A stretch of DNA of 23,869 nucleotides. It comes from Leucogyrophana mollusca. Lineage: Eukaryota > Basidiomycota > Agaricomycetes > Boletales. Shown here in pieces: positions 8,533 through 18,277 of this stretch. Each line of letters begins with the position of its first letter. Position 1 is the first letter of the stretch. Under the pieces are notes generated by a model that did not search any database, was not told where the DNA came from, and saw nothing but the letters and a program-made list of their open reading frames with translations. The DNA is taken from contig MU266672.1 of assembly GCA_021014945.1 (NCBI GenBank), forward strand, positions 1-23,869, written 5' to 3'. Made by a program: the position numbers and the translations under genes.

Positions 8533-11056
8533 CTAGCTGATCATACTGGATTTTGACCCCTCTCGATTTTCTAGGAACGCAGAGGTATCATCGACCACCA
8601 ATGCTCTTCTTCCGTCGGCCGTGAACCCCAGTCGTACCCTAACATTTTCATTGTCAGAAACTGCTGTGGTTCGGAACCCCGCCAGGGCTTGAGAAAGACT
8701 GCCAGCTGAGGATGCCATGATGACGTGGAGAGAATCTGCTGGGTTGAATGGCACCGTCCCGCCAATAACGTCTGAATCTCCGTCGCCCTCTCCAGTAAAT
8801 CCGGATCCCTGAGAGGGTCTGAAGAGTGCTGCGGCGATGGTAAGAAGTGCTACAACCGTCGTAGGAACGAGCGCGAGAAGGTACGTGTATGAATCGTAGG
8901 CCCAGCCAATAGTCTCAACTTGCATTGTCCCGCTGAATGGGATGGACATGTTCGACGGAAGCTCGTTGTTTGGGAAGTTGCCATCGGCGGAAAAACCAGA
9001 ACGCAGATACTGCGACCGACCGAGCTGAGTCAATGACAACAACAATTATGGAAAACGATGCTTACTGTGCCCATGAACTCGATAACACCAACTAGGTAGT
9101 CTTCCTGCAGCCCAGAGTCAGGTGAGGTTGCACAGATACCAATCAGTTAGAAACTCACCAGTATCGCGTTCAATATTGCATTCGCATCACCATTTTGGAC
9201 CTCTTGAGTGGAAAATATGGACGAAAGACTGTCGCCGATGGTGTTACCCCACAGGTTTTGCGCGGTGTAAAACCGCGCGTTAATCGTATCAGCCGCGTAT
9301 GCCGAGGGAAATGCATTTACACCGGACGCATCAGGCTTGGTTTGGTTGATGATCTCGGACACACTGATGATTCCACCGCTATAGTCCACTCGTACTGTGG
9401 TATATATTGGTACGACTTGGCAAATTGTTTGGGGGATGAAGTCGTAGGCGTACATCCCTTGCAATACCAGGACTTTGATACGTCAGCCAGTGACAGGTCC
9501 ATATCGTAGTGCAAGATACTCACTGAACTGTTGAGCGGTGGCATTCCCGTCCAGCGTTTGACTTGCACATAATCTAGCGGGAATAAGACCAGTATTGGAC
9601 AAAACTACGTCATTCTCGTCTGCAATAGTCACTAAGTTATATGATTCTGTGCAAAGCATACGATGAGACTAAGGGTCACGTCATACACATGCAGCTTACC
9701 AGCCCAGATTCCCGTGGGACACAATGTTTCCCAGTCCCATTTGCGAAGCGTATAGTTCGCGCCGCTCTCATCGAACGGATTCCAGTTGCCGACCAGGATA
9801 GAGCCATAGGAGCTGCTCTCCCACATAGGAGGCCCTGTAGGTGGCTGCCGATAATCGAGGTTCCATTGTTGACATGTAACATTTGCTGTGTAGCCTTGCT
9901 GAATCATACTGTAGTTCCTCGATAATCCTTGGTAATTCACGTCGAGACCTTCCAGACTGACGCGAGTTGGAATATGACCTCCGGAATAGTCGTATCCGGT
10001 TTTGTTGCTAGACACTGCCGTGCCGTTGTACTCGCCGTTGTTCGGCAGGACCCCTCCTGTGTGAAATAGAATATCATTGGGTCTTGAACATACGCGTGGT
10101 TGCATGAATGGACGAACCAGTGGAAATATTGTACGAAGCTCCGTTGAAGTTAAGAATGCTCGGTAGACCGAACTTGCGACCGGCGGCTGAAGTGCCGCTG
10201 AGCTCCATGGCAGGACCTGTGTAGGAGCCAGATGCACTCTGGGCTGCAGCAAATGTCGATCAGAATGGCTTGCGCGCAGTTTACCCTACAGATCCGGCAC
10301 TTTACCTCCTCCAACCCCGGAATCATTAGCACTGTATAACTGATCCATCAAATGTGAAAACGCGTCGCTTTGCATATCGAGCTCGGTGCCAGACATATCC
10401 ACTTGCAGGATAATTGATGTTGGTGTTAGAAGGGTTGTCCATCTGGCTTTTGATTGAGTGTGGCTTTCAGCACAGCGCAAATCGACGTACCCAGCAGTCA
10501 GTGTTCGAAGCATGGCAGTGCAAAACAAAGTAGTGACTGTCCACCTGATGTGACGCGATGTCAATAAAAACGACCCCTTGGATAGCTCGATACCAGCACT
10601 GAGAGCCAGAAGCGAGATAGGCTCGGTCATTCGCCGCGCCAGAGCATGTCTAATTGACGTAGTAAACAAGCTAGGGGGGTCCGGGAAACGAGGAAACCAT
10701 TATAAAACAGTCGCAGAAAAAAAAAGATATTGCAAGTCAACATACAATGTACCGAAGATAGACAGCACTGTTGATATCAGAGTGATTATCAGCGTCGACT
10801 CGCCGGGTGAGCTGTGTAAAAAATTCGCTGTCCCGTCGGGAAGTGGGAGTCGTTTGCGGTAAACAACGACACCCCAAAATCCCCACGCTAACGCGAGGAT
10901 AAGAAGCTGGCCAGCTACAACAGCAGAACGCCAAATGCGAGATCGTGGATCACGGGGTGGATGGTTCCTTGATCCACCATACGACAGTAGAGGTATATGG
11001 TGTTTATCAGGTGAAAATGAGCGGACGCTGGACGACTTGAGCATGAACCTGGGCAT
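8533..11056 (-). CDS. Membrane glycoprotein of unknown function, nine exons, 678 aa
   Basis: I do not recognise a named family. Exons on the minus strand: 11056-10746, 10670-10491, 10442-10306, 10243-10118, 10056-9700, 9619-9524, 9457-9159, 9104-9066 and 9024-8533 (2037 nt, frame kept throughout). Introns are 75, 48, 62, 61, 80, 66, 54 and 41 nt, all GT-AG. Predicted layout: a basic, Ser/Pro-rich N-terminus; transmembrane segments at about residues 45-66 and 87-108; a shorter apolar segment at about 140-160; then a large region of roughly 390 residues rich in Asn, Gly, Ser and Tyr with many NxS/T sequons and a few cysteines (for example in GYTANVTCQQW); a final transmembrane helix at about 561-582; and a soluble tail of about 95 residues. 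The layout suggests a glycosylated domain facing the cell exterior or a lumen, with the tail on the opposite side of the membrane. An alternative start is Met5. Exon calls are good; function is open. Confidence 0.8.
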
Positions 11057-12202
11057 TGTGCGGTTGGTGTCTCAAACGGGCACGACATGCATGATCCATG
11101 TTATAGGAATGCTTCGCCCCAAAGAGGCTCGACCTGTACAGCTTTGAGCTGATAATTAAGGAACGCCTTGTTTCGACGAGGATGTTCTGATTACGCACAT
11201 TCAATGACACATTGCATGTGCAGTGGCCCTGGATTGATGTACGGACACAACCGTCATCGAAAGACCAAAGCTGCAACGTCTGGCCCTCAGTGATGGCGAG
11301 AATCTTTGCCCGACAGCTCAGAGACATCCCCGTGTGGGCCCTCCGGTCTGGTTGAGGAAGCCTGCAAAGGCCACAACCGAAGAACGAACTCATGAGTCGG
11401 CGCTTGTGGATGCAAGCGGTTGGCAACGACGGTCAGTGGCGCTGCTATCTTGACGCCGAAAGTTGTGCCCTGCGCCGTAAGCAGCCAGCAAGAGACAGTC
11501 GCGGCCCCAGTGCCTATGTATATTTGAAGCTTGAGGTCTCATACCATTGCACCGCGGCTGCGCAGACCGCACCCACCTCGAGACAACAACGGACCAAAAC
11601 TAGAGGAACATCAGCCCACTTAGGAGGCGCTAATCACAATCATTATACGAGCACTCACGTTCTTATCTCCTCCCTGGTTCCCAGTAACGTCACTGTAAGC
11701 GAACTATCTCAGCGGTTAGCAAAGGAGTCGGGAGCTCCTGCTTGGGTATCACTTTGGGCTGAAATCAGTGGAGACATATTGGAACCATTAATTTGCTGTG
11801 AGGGCACTCTCCAGCCCATCGTCTCCCCTCGAATAACGGACTCCCCCAACTAGCATCGATTCGCTGCGGTGGCTCTCTGAGGATCCGAGAGCAGGGCAAC
11901 TACGTTGGCTACAGCAATTTGATTGAAAACCTATTGCGCCCCCACAGGACAATTGCGTGGCACCGACAACCAAACCAAGTTGCTTTCTTTCAGTGCCGTA
12001 TGCTGTATGATCGTATCAATCGCCAGTCTGAAGGGTCGAAGCAACGAGTGAGTCTGCGACTTGCATAGGAAGCATGACAAGTACGAGGCGACGTTTACTG
12101 CGGCGCTCGAGCATGGGACTGAAATTGCAGTTGAGCCAGAGGATGTTCTGTGTTTCAAAAAAAGGTGATGAGGTATGATATCAATTTGCAAAAGCGCGAG
12201 CA
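11057..12202. other. Gene-poor region with possible coding remnants
   Basis: The part next to 11056 should hold the promoter and leader of the membrane glycoprotein gene. Two short protein-like plus-strand pieces follow a pyrimidine tract ending in CAG at 11993. One reads about 11994-12060 and contains CRMLYDRINRQ. The other reads in the next frame at about 12058-12166 and contains HRKHDKYEATF. They meet without room for an intron, which suggests a frameshifted relic. The plus open frame at 11392-11853 lacks recognisable motifs. I cannot assign any of these to a family. Confidence 0.3.
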
Positions 12203-13019
12203 CTACGCAGCGCCAGCAGTGGTCGATGCACTTGACTCAAGCTCCTTCTTCGCAGCCTCACGCCTTGCGTTCTGAAGTGTCCACATCCACTTCAAGTCCC
12301 TCTGCACCTTTCCCTTCCGCGCGCGCTGCCTGCGTTTGTTAAGATGGCTCCAATCCTCGCCCACACCCACTGCAGCGGAAGTGAGGCGTGGTATGCCCAG
12401 CGATGGTACCGAAATCTTGGTTTCGACTGGTGCAGACGTCAAAGCCTCGCTCGAAGAAGCAGCACTAGAAGTTTGTTCCTTCTGTACCTGAGGCTTTAGG
12501 CGCCAAAGCCAGGTATTCACAGGAGCAGAGAGCAAGTCGGCTTGCTGCTTTCGGGCAGACTTTGACATTGTCTGCAGACGCTGTTCGATCTCTGCTTGTG
12601 ATAGCGTACGTTTCGTGCAGAACTTTTCAACCTCCTTGGTAGAAACGAGATGTGGAAGGACGACGTTTTTCAGGTAGCTGAGTCAATCAATGGCCAAAGT
12701 CAGCAGGTTTCACAAGTGCATGTAGTGGGTAGGCTTACTTGATAGAGCGCACGGGATGGCTAGGATGCGGAGGTTGAGGTGGCGGCTCCCTCTTCATCCC
12801 CCTCACAACCGATTTATAGTGGAGAGGCCGTTTGGGTATAAGGCGTGAAGCAGGTTCGGTCGACCCAGGAATTATGCCGGTGCGACCGACAGCGAGATGG
12901 TAAATGTCTTTTGTTGAAAGAGGGCGGGTGGAGGATGAGACAATGGAACGGACTAAATCTCGGGCAGCAGGGGTACATATACGAGGCCATTCATGGAGAG
13001 ATGCCGCAAAGCTGGCCAT
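12203..13019 (-). CDS. Protein of unknown function, two exons, 251 aa
   Basis: Not recognised. Exon 1 is 13019-12739 and exon 2 is 12677-12203, with one 61-nt GT-AG intron (12678-12738; donor GTAAGC, acceptor ACTCAG) in phase 2; the total is 756 nt. The ATG at 13019 (MASFAASLHEW) was chosen because the frame upstream of it contains only a non-ATG extension. The N-terminal third carries a helix-forming stretch and an STKDIYHLAV segment. A basic Pro/His-rich loop precedes the junction. After it comes YLKNVVLPHLVSTKEVEKF, then a Lys/Arg/Gln-rich helix. The C-terminal half has a Ser/Ala-rich linker and a strongly basic helix (KRRQRARKGKVQRDLKW) near residues 208-224. The basic character would suit RNA or ribosome binding, for example in mitochondria, but that is only a guess. 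The region is clean, with no frameshift or internal stop. Confidence 0.72.
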
Positions 13020-13548
13020 CGTGGATACGAGCACTGAAGACTGTAACGAAGAGAAATGCCTTAATCCTTGTGACCGAAAAAGGGCGCATTTTGCGCGACC
13101 GCGACAAACAATTTTGGGACTCCGCGAATATCAGACTCCCGAAGATCACTCAGGCCAGTCACTTGCAGAATCCAAGAGGATTCAACGCTATCCAACGTTA
13201 GCGATGGGCTTCAAAATTAATATGTCGCCGGGATATGCAGAATAATTCCGTCCTAAACATTACCCCTCCACAACTCTTCCGCTTTGACGAAGGAAAGCCA
13301 CTATGCCATTCTACTTCCGGATGGTATTTCCCCGGGAGCTCACAGGAGGGATCCGACTATGATCGCGTCGATGAAGGTGCGAAAGACAAGTACACATATA
13401 TTGTTGCCCGAGTACATTCAAAATAAATATCCAAGAAACCGACGGTCGCCACGGGTCCCATTCCTCCCATAACCACCATCCCTATGAGACGGTGAAGAAA
13501 TATTGAAAAACCGAGTAAGTTTTCGGCGTGCATTGTCAAAATCGTTGA
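13020..13548. other. Intergenic region between the 251-aa gene and the CVNH gene
   Basis: Both flanking genes are on the minus strand, so this holds the 3' end of the CVNH gene and the promoter of the 251-aa gene. A small perfect inverted repeat, GCGCA-TTT-TGCGC, lies at about 13084-13096. Plus-strand open frames here have no recognisable features. Confidence 0.4.
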
Positions 13549-14030
13549 CTAGCAGTAAAGACCGCCGTTAGAGTTCCCAACGCAGTTGTCTTTATACGGT
13601 TGTCAGTATAGTCAGATCGAAGGGAGGCGACTCTGATCAAACTCACTAAGATCGATGCCAGTGGATGCGCCGCTGGGCTGGCAGGAGCACTGGAAGTATG
13701 TGCCGGAAGAGAGACCGCAGTCACTGCAGGAGTAGCTGTACGAGCCGCTGTATACAAAGAATGGTCAGCCTCTACTCGGCAACAATCCGCTGCAGCGACT
13801 GACCCCTCCGAGCAAACTAGGCTACCGCCACTGTTGGCAAGGCAGTAGTTCAGGTCAACCTGGGTCGCGTAGCGCTCCGAAGAGTCGGCATTGAGGCAGT
13901 CAGCGTATAAGTCTGTGCCAGTCACGTAGTAGTTGTTGCAAGAGTCGGCGAAACCGCTGGCTGCGATGGCAGTAGAAGTGCCAAAGAGGAGCAAGCTGCT
14001 GGCGAGGAGCTGGAGAACAGTGAATTGCAT
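13549..14030 (-). CDS. Secreted cyanovirin-N homology (CVNH) lectin-like protein, three exons, 122 aa
   Basis: CVNH domains are small lectin folds, often binding mannose-rich glycans, and are common in filamentous fungi. Exons on the minus strand: 14030-13804, 13747-13647 and 13589-13549, with introns of 56 and 57 nt (donors GTCAGT and GTGAGT, acceptors TACAG and AAAG) in phases 2 and 1. Residues 1-23 form a typical signal peptide with an apolar LLASSLLLFG core. The mature part shows two internally similar halves, as expected for the family: SCNNYYVTG...LYADC...VDLNYCLANSGGSLVC, then SYSCSDC...FQCSCQ...IDLNNCVGNSNGGLYC at the very end. Cysteines are numerous and mostly in the second half. The protein is exactly one CVNH domain long with no extra module. 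The last exon is only 41 nt, so it is easily missed. A TATA box sits about 60 bases upstream. Family assignment is firm; ligand and role (development, defence or cell wall) are unknown. Confidence 0.88.
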
Positions 14031-14086
14031 ATTGTAGAAATTTGAAGGTTGAAGACTGATGCAAAATAAAGCGTTGGCGGTAGGGC

Positions 14087-14093
14087 TTTTATA
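14087..14093 (-). promoter_or_regulatory. TATA box of the CVNH gene
   Basis: TATAAAA on the minus strand, 57-63 bases upstream of the CVNH start codon at 14030. This fits a fungal TATA box with a short leader of a few tens of bases. A pyrimidine/adenine-rich leader follows, consistent with a strongly inducible secreted-protein gene. Confidence 0.6.
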
Positions 14094-16080
14094 CTTCCAC
14101 AGGCGTCTAGAGTTTGCTGAGAGCCACCACGGAGAGGTGGATGGGTGCAATGGAAACAAAAAGGAGGTTCGTTACACCAAGCTCCATTGGGGGGTATGTT
14201 CGTATGCACCAGTCCCATATGGCGAGCATCGCATCCCCAGAATCGAAGTCATATCAAACCTTGCACAGATGAACGAAAGAACAGTTCCGGCTGCAGTATC
14301 TTGCGGGTTGAACGGACAATGCGGTGTCGTTTCTGTCATTGCATAGCTACTACAGATTGATATGACGGAAAACTCGCAGATTGTCCCGCTCTAGGAAGGT
14401 CACGAGTGGACGAGGCAGTCAGGGTTTCCCTCCGTAATCCGATGATCGTCTCTCGCCCGCCCATTGACGCCTATTGTGTGTCACAACCAGCAGCTGCCGA
14501 CCATTCGCCGTCAGTTATGCCGCATGTAGTGAGCCGGTCGCGTTTGAAATTAGAAAATCTCGCGGTGAACAAAGGAAGGTTATCGAATGGGCACAAACTC
14601 GCCTCCTGGCAGATGCATGGCTAAGATAGAATGTTGTGGGGTGGTTAGTATAACTGCAGATATGACGAGCCAATAGCAATGCAGAATATCTGGGGTACAA
14701 ACTCAAAGTGAGCATCTTGCACGACTTTCATCAGTGGCACTGCTTCATCTGCCATAGTGAGGGCACGACTCACTTGTTGGAAGTTCGAGCATTGTGGGAT
14801 GTACGGCAGGCATAGATGGCTATTTCAGATTTGCTCATGCCAACTAGGTTCATCTCCCAGAATTCCGAGGGGGTACGTCCATGTCCCTCATATGAACCTA
14901 TGGTTTTGAGTGCACCCGCCTACCTAATACTACGGCCGTCGTCAGGTGTGTTTCGGAAACTTATGAACTTATCATGCGCCGCACTAACTCGAGGGTTGAG
15001 CTGCCGAAGGAAGCTGATGGGTGACCCGAGATTCGAAGCGAAAATATATCAAGCCGCATCGCCGAGCGCTACTAATAGACGCTCAAAGTTGTGTTCCCCG
15101 TCTGATCATTACTTGCACCAAAGTCTTGATGAAATCGATGAAATTCCATTCACAAGTCATTTGACTTGGTGGTCGGATCAAGGACCAAAATAAGTTACTG
15201 CAGCGGATGAGCGCATCAAAACTCACTTCACGTGAACCCGATCAGGTGTTGCGGTTGGTCTCGAGAGAAATCAGGAAACTATCCATAGTACGCTCGAGTT
15301 TCCATCGGACTGGTGTCAAGGCGGGAGCAGTTCGCAGGTCGGAAGCAGTACGGATACAAAGGATGAAAGCAACCAAGGAATCCGATGACGCCGACGACGC
15401 CCATCATATTCGAAGTCTAGGTCTTGGCGTGGCCACCGGTTTCAGCACTACGTGTGTGCGGTTATAGCATTACGAGAGAATATGTTTCCGAAGTTCACGA
15501 TCTCTGCGCCCATCTAAGAGCGGCTCACGAGAGCCTCATTCATAGGGCAACACAAGGTTCGATTGACCGCCTCGTAAGACTGTGGCACCCCTCAATGATA
15601 AATACGGATGGGCGGGTCATCAGCAACGCCAAATACTCGGACTACGTTTCCCTGCCACAACACTATTGAGCTGCAGATTCCGGTATCCGGCTCAAAACCA
15701 TCTCAGTACAGGTTACTTCTCACCTGCATAGTGAACATCCTTGTTGCACTGACACTTCGGCAACAAGTTGAGGCGGCCCGATGCCAGAGGAGTCATCTGC
15801 TCGCCGGTCGCATCATGGACGATGGTTTGGGGAAGGAAAATGGCCTTTGTTTTCGTCTAAGCAATGTGGGATGCCTTGGTCGTCCGCAAGGAGGGGGGTT
15901 GGGAATCCGGAGAGTAATCGAGGTAAAGTTTTCGAGTACAAGGTTCGGATACACGTGTAATTTTTGGTATTCGAGGCCTCTGTCAAATGAGAGGATGGTA
16001 GAAGAAGTCAAGTAAAGTTTGAACCAATACCACCCTTGCCTTTGGATCTTTGACCATCGTGTATTCAGGGCAGCTACTTA
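14094..16080. other. Long gene-poor region with possible coding fragments
   Basis: No gene could be built here. Plus-strand open segments at 14816-15193, 15207-15467 and 15424-15669 have partly protein-like composition. The last contains VHDLCAHLRAAHESL and VRLWHPSMIN, which read like a real exon, but flanking splice sites and a start are missing. A minus-strand ATG at 14755 opens 36 codons (MADEAVPLMKVVQD...) with no clear continuation. The picture is of old, decayed coding sequence. I recognise no transposon terminal repeats. Confidence 0.35.
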
Positions 16081-16084
16081 TTCA

Positions 16085-16126
16085 ATGTCGTTGGCCGATG
16101 CTATTCGACAAGCCCGTGAGGAGGAT
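16085..16126 (+). other. Possible isolated first exon (14 codons) followed by a donor site
   Basis: ATG opens MSLADAIRQAREED and is followed immediately by GTGAGC, a reasonable fungal donor. No matching downstream exon was found before copy B of the dispersed repeat. It may be the start of a gene broken by later insertion or decay, or chance. In-frame reading without splicing stops a few codons later. Confidence 0.2.
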
Positions 16127-16186
16127 GTGAGCTCCGTTTAGTAGAGGTACCCGGAGAAACCGAAACGTACATATAAGACTGGATTT

Positions 16187-16219
16187 CGCCGGATTCTACG
16201 ATGAAATCGTAGAATGGCG
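16187..16219. repeat. Perfect 10-bp inverted repeat with extended stem (hairpin)
   Basis: ATTCTACGAT at 16193-16202 and its exact reverse complement ATCGTAGAAT at 16206-16215 are separated by GAA. Outside them, CGCC (16187-16190) pairs with GGCG (16216-16219), leaving a 2-nt bulge. It lies about 290 bases from repeat copy B. It could be a transposon relic, a terminator-like fold or chance. Confidence 0.7.
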
Positions 16220-16507
16220 TCTGAGGGGGAAAGACAATTCCCCACGGGCCGAAGAGATACGCTGTTTGTTCGTGTTGAATTCAAAAGGCCATGATAAACA
16301 GCGCCAAACAAACGCCATATGCTTCCCAATGCGGAAATGAACATTGTCACCATTCTTCGTATCAGGCTATATTGTTTTGCAAGGCGTCTATTCTCGCACC
16401 TACATACTTCACCGAAGTGACTTAGTATGCATTTCCGAATGACAGCATTCAGACGTTCCATCCAGCGCGCACCGATGCTCTGCCTACTAGCCAGCTCAAC
16501 AAGGCTA

Positions 16508-16620
16508 CTCGATCACGCGCAGTTTGGAGCTGTGATGGCCCTAGGTATGAAACAGTCATCATCAGCATTCAATCGCTCGTCGGATCCACCGGCTATCATC
16601 TCTCCTCCACATATCCCGCA
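16508..16620 (-). repeat. Diverged dispersed repeat, copy B (inverted partner of 1517-1629)
   Basis: This is the second copy of the element at 1517-1629, in inverted orientation about 15 kb away, with about 80 percent identity over 113 ungapped bases. It keeps the same TGA in the minus frame (16512-16514) and an 80-codon open frame on the plus strand (16427-16669) that resembles the frame on the other strand of copy A (shared LDHA, AVM, PPAIISP and HIP words). Neither flank of B resembles the gene next to A. It is not explained by any gene I can build here. Confidence 0.6.
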
Positions 16621-16828
16621 ACAGACCGTCGTTTTCGGCGCCCAAACAAGCCTCGAAGCCCGAGGGTAACCACGCGATGCCGAGGGATCCCATGTACGAG
16701 AGGAGCGCAGGCGGTTGGGGCGTTCCAGCACTCGTTCAAGATTGGCACAAAACGCAGTGTCTAAACAAATACGTTCATACCTTGCATGTACATAAATAGG
16801 TCACATTTTCATAGATATAAGCATAAAA

Positions 16829-18277
16829 TTAGCTAGCTCGTTTTTCTCGCTCGATTTCCTCGCCCATCATCCGCGTAAGCAACCTCGCGACCACACCCGC
16901 AACTTCAGCCGCCACGCCTTGTTCGTATTCTGTGACTTTCCCCAGCGTTAGAGAGTTGAATTTATCGGGATGATACTTCAGCATATCCGCCTTGACCCTA
17001 TCCCTGCGGGATTTGCCCTCCATTCCTGGCCGCGCAGGATGGAAGACGAACGCCTGCATGCGTTCGTAGGTAACGTAGTCCGGCGAAAACGGGACAGGGT
17101 GGTCCAAGAGCGGCCAAGGGAGCTGGGCGAAAAAGACGGGAGGAAGGTTTTGATTAATCTTGAGTTCAAGCCATTTCGCGTCGTAAAGCTGAAACTGCGC
17201 AACGATCGAAGCCTGCTCCTGAGCGGCGCGTTCCCTGGCGACCCGTTCGGCCTCTTGTGCCTTTCGTAGCTCCTCCCTCTGCTGCTCGGCCCTGCGCGCC
17301 TCTTCCTCACGCGCCCTGCGCTCACGCTCCCGCCTCTGATGCTCCTCCTGACGCCTCCGCCGATCACGATCCTCCTCCCAACGCTTCATCTCCTCCATTC
17401 TACGTTTAGCCGCTGCCAATTCTTCAGCCCGCGCTCGCTCCTCTGCCTCCTGCTTTTCCTGCGCCAGCTTCTCCGCGCGCACAGCGTCCGCCAGCCTTCT
17501 CCTCTCCAAAAGTCGAGCAGCCCTGCAGTCCCGCTGCGCATGCGCGTGCGCCCTCTCGTCATCGATCTCAGCAGCACGGCGCCCGGTATCACGGTACTTG
17601 ATGAGATCGTTTCGCCAAATATGGTCGAGGTGCAATATATTAAATTGCTCCATGAATATCCGATCTTCGTCAGTCATATCATCCTCCTGCATCGTCTCGT
17701 AGATCTCGTCTGCCATGGTGGCAAGTTCAATACGCGCCTCTTCTTCCAGCCTCTCGTGTCTAGGGAGCTGCCGCCGTCCCTTTTTCTCTTGCGCGCGCAG
17801 CGCGGCTTTGCGATGGGGGCCGTTACGCACGCGTCTTCGGTGCGCAGCGTGACGGCTGAAGCTTAGGCGCTTGGGGCCGTATTTTTTGCGAGGGGGAGGA
17901 CTGGATGGTGGAGCAGTGGGGTTCGCGGGGGCGGGGGAATTATGGGCGGAAAATGCATTCGGCGTGGGAGGCGGAGCCCTTGGCATAGGCGGAGACTGGG
18001 AAACTGGGGTAGGGGGAGGGACGCCAAACCCATGCAAGGGAAGTCCCTGGGTAGGAGGGGCATTGTCGTCGACGACAAAAGGGTTTGCCCCTCGGTGAGG
18101 ACTGCCGAAAAGTCCTGCGAAAAGAGGTGATGGTTTTGCACGGGTGGGCACTTGAGGGAATGGATTGAAGCACGGCTTCGGAGGATTGGGCATCCTGAAA
18201 CCAGCAGAATGCCGGGGAAAACGAGGGGACTGGTACGGCTGATAGGCCGTGCGCTGGTATTGCGGTCTGGAAAACAT
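16829..18277 (-). CDS. Coiled-coil protein with C-terminal HPDK motif, single exon, 482 aa
   Basis: Not assigned to a named gene. Residues 1-130 are Pro/Phe/Asn-rich and disordered. Residues about 135-175 are basic (RRRVRNGPHRKAALRAQEKK-like) and could be a nuclear localisation signal. An acidic stretch with MADEIYETMQEDDMTDEDRIF follows. Residues about 240-360 are an extremely Arg/Glu/Ala-rich continuous helix or coiled coil. The last 120 residues look folded: LYDAKWLELK, then LPWPLLDHPVPF, and RVKADMLKYHPDKF with HPDK at 436-439, ending in a charged helix. This end resembles the C-terminus of NF-kappa-B inhibitor-like 1 (NFKBIL1) proteins, where a similar xWHPDRF motif follows a long charged helix. 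It also recalls the HPD of J domains, but no complete J domain is present. The whole frame is intact with no intron. The gene is divergent from the 19488-20630 gene. Function is unknown; a nuclear or RNA-related role is a guess. Confidence 0.85.
   Translation of the reverse strand: MFSRPQYQRTAYQPYQSPRFPRHSAGFRMPNPPKPCFNPFPQVPTRAKPSPLFAGLFGSPHRGANPFVVDDNAPPTQGLPLHGFGVPPPTPVSQSPPMPRAPPPTPNAFSAHNSPAPANPTAPPSSPPPRKKYGPKRLSFSRHAAHRRRVRNGPHRKAALRAQEKKGRRQLPRHERLEEEARIELATMADEIYETMQEDDMTDEDRIFMEQFNILHLDHIWRNDLIKYRDTGRRAAEIDDERAHAHAQRDCRAARLLERRRLADAVRAEKLAQEKQEAEERARAEELAAAKRRMEEMKRWEEDRDRRRRQEEHQRRERERRAREEEARRAEQQREELRKAQEAERVARERAAQEQASIVAQFQLYDAKWLELKINQNLPPVFFAQLPWPLLDHPVPFSPDYVTYERMQAFVFHPARPGMEGKSRRDRVKADMLKYHPDKFNSLTLGKVTEYEQGVAAEVAGVVARLLTRMMGEEIEREKRAS

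Noticed and set aside
11392..11853. 153-codon plus-strand open frame
   Set aside because: It has an ATG and reasonable length but no recognisable motif, no paired splice sites and uneven composition; not enough to call a gene.
12058..12079. Possible intron with GTGAGT donor and CATAG acceptor
   Set aside because: Only about 20 nt separate the sites, which is too short for splicing.
17339..17866. 175-codon plus-strand open frame
   Set aside because: Antisense shadow of the Arg/Glu-rich coiled-coil gene; Leu/Ser-rich composition is what that helix gives in reverse.
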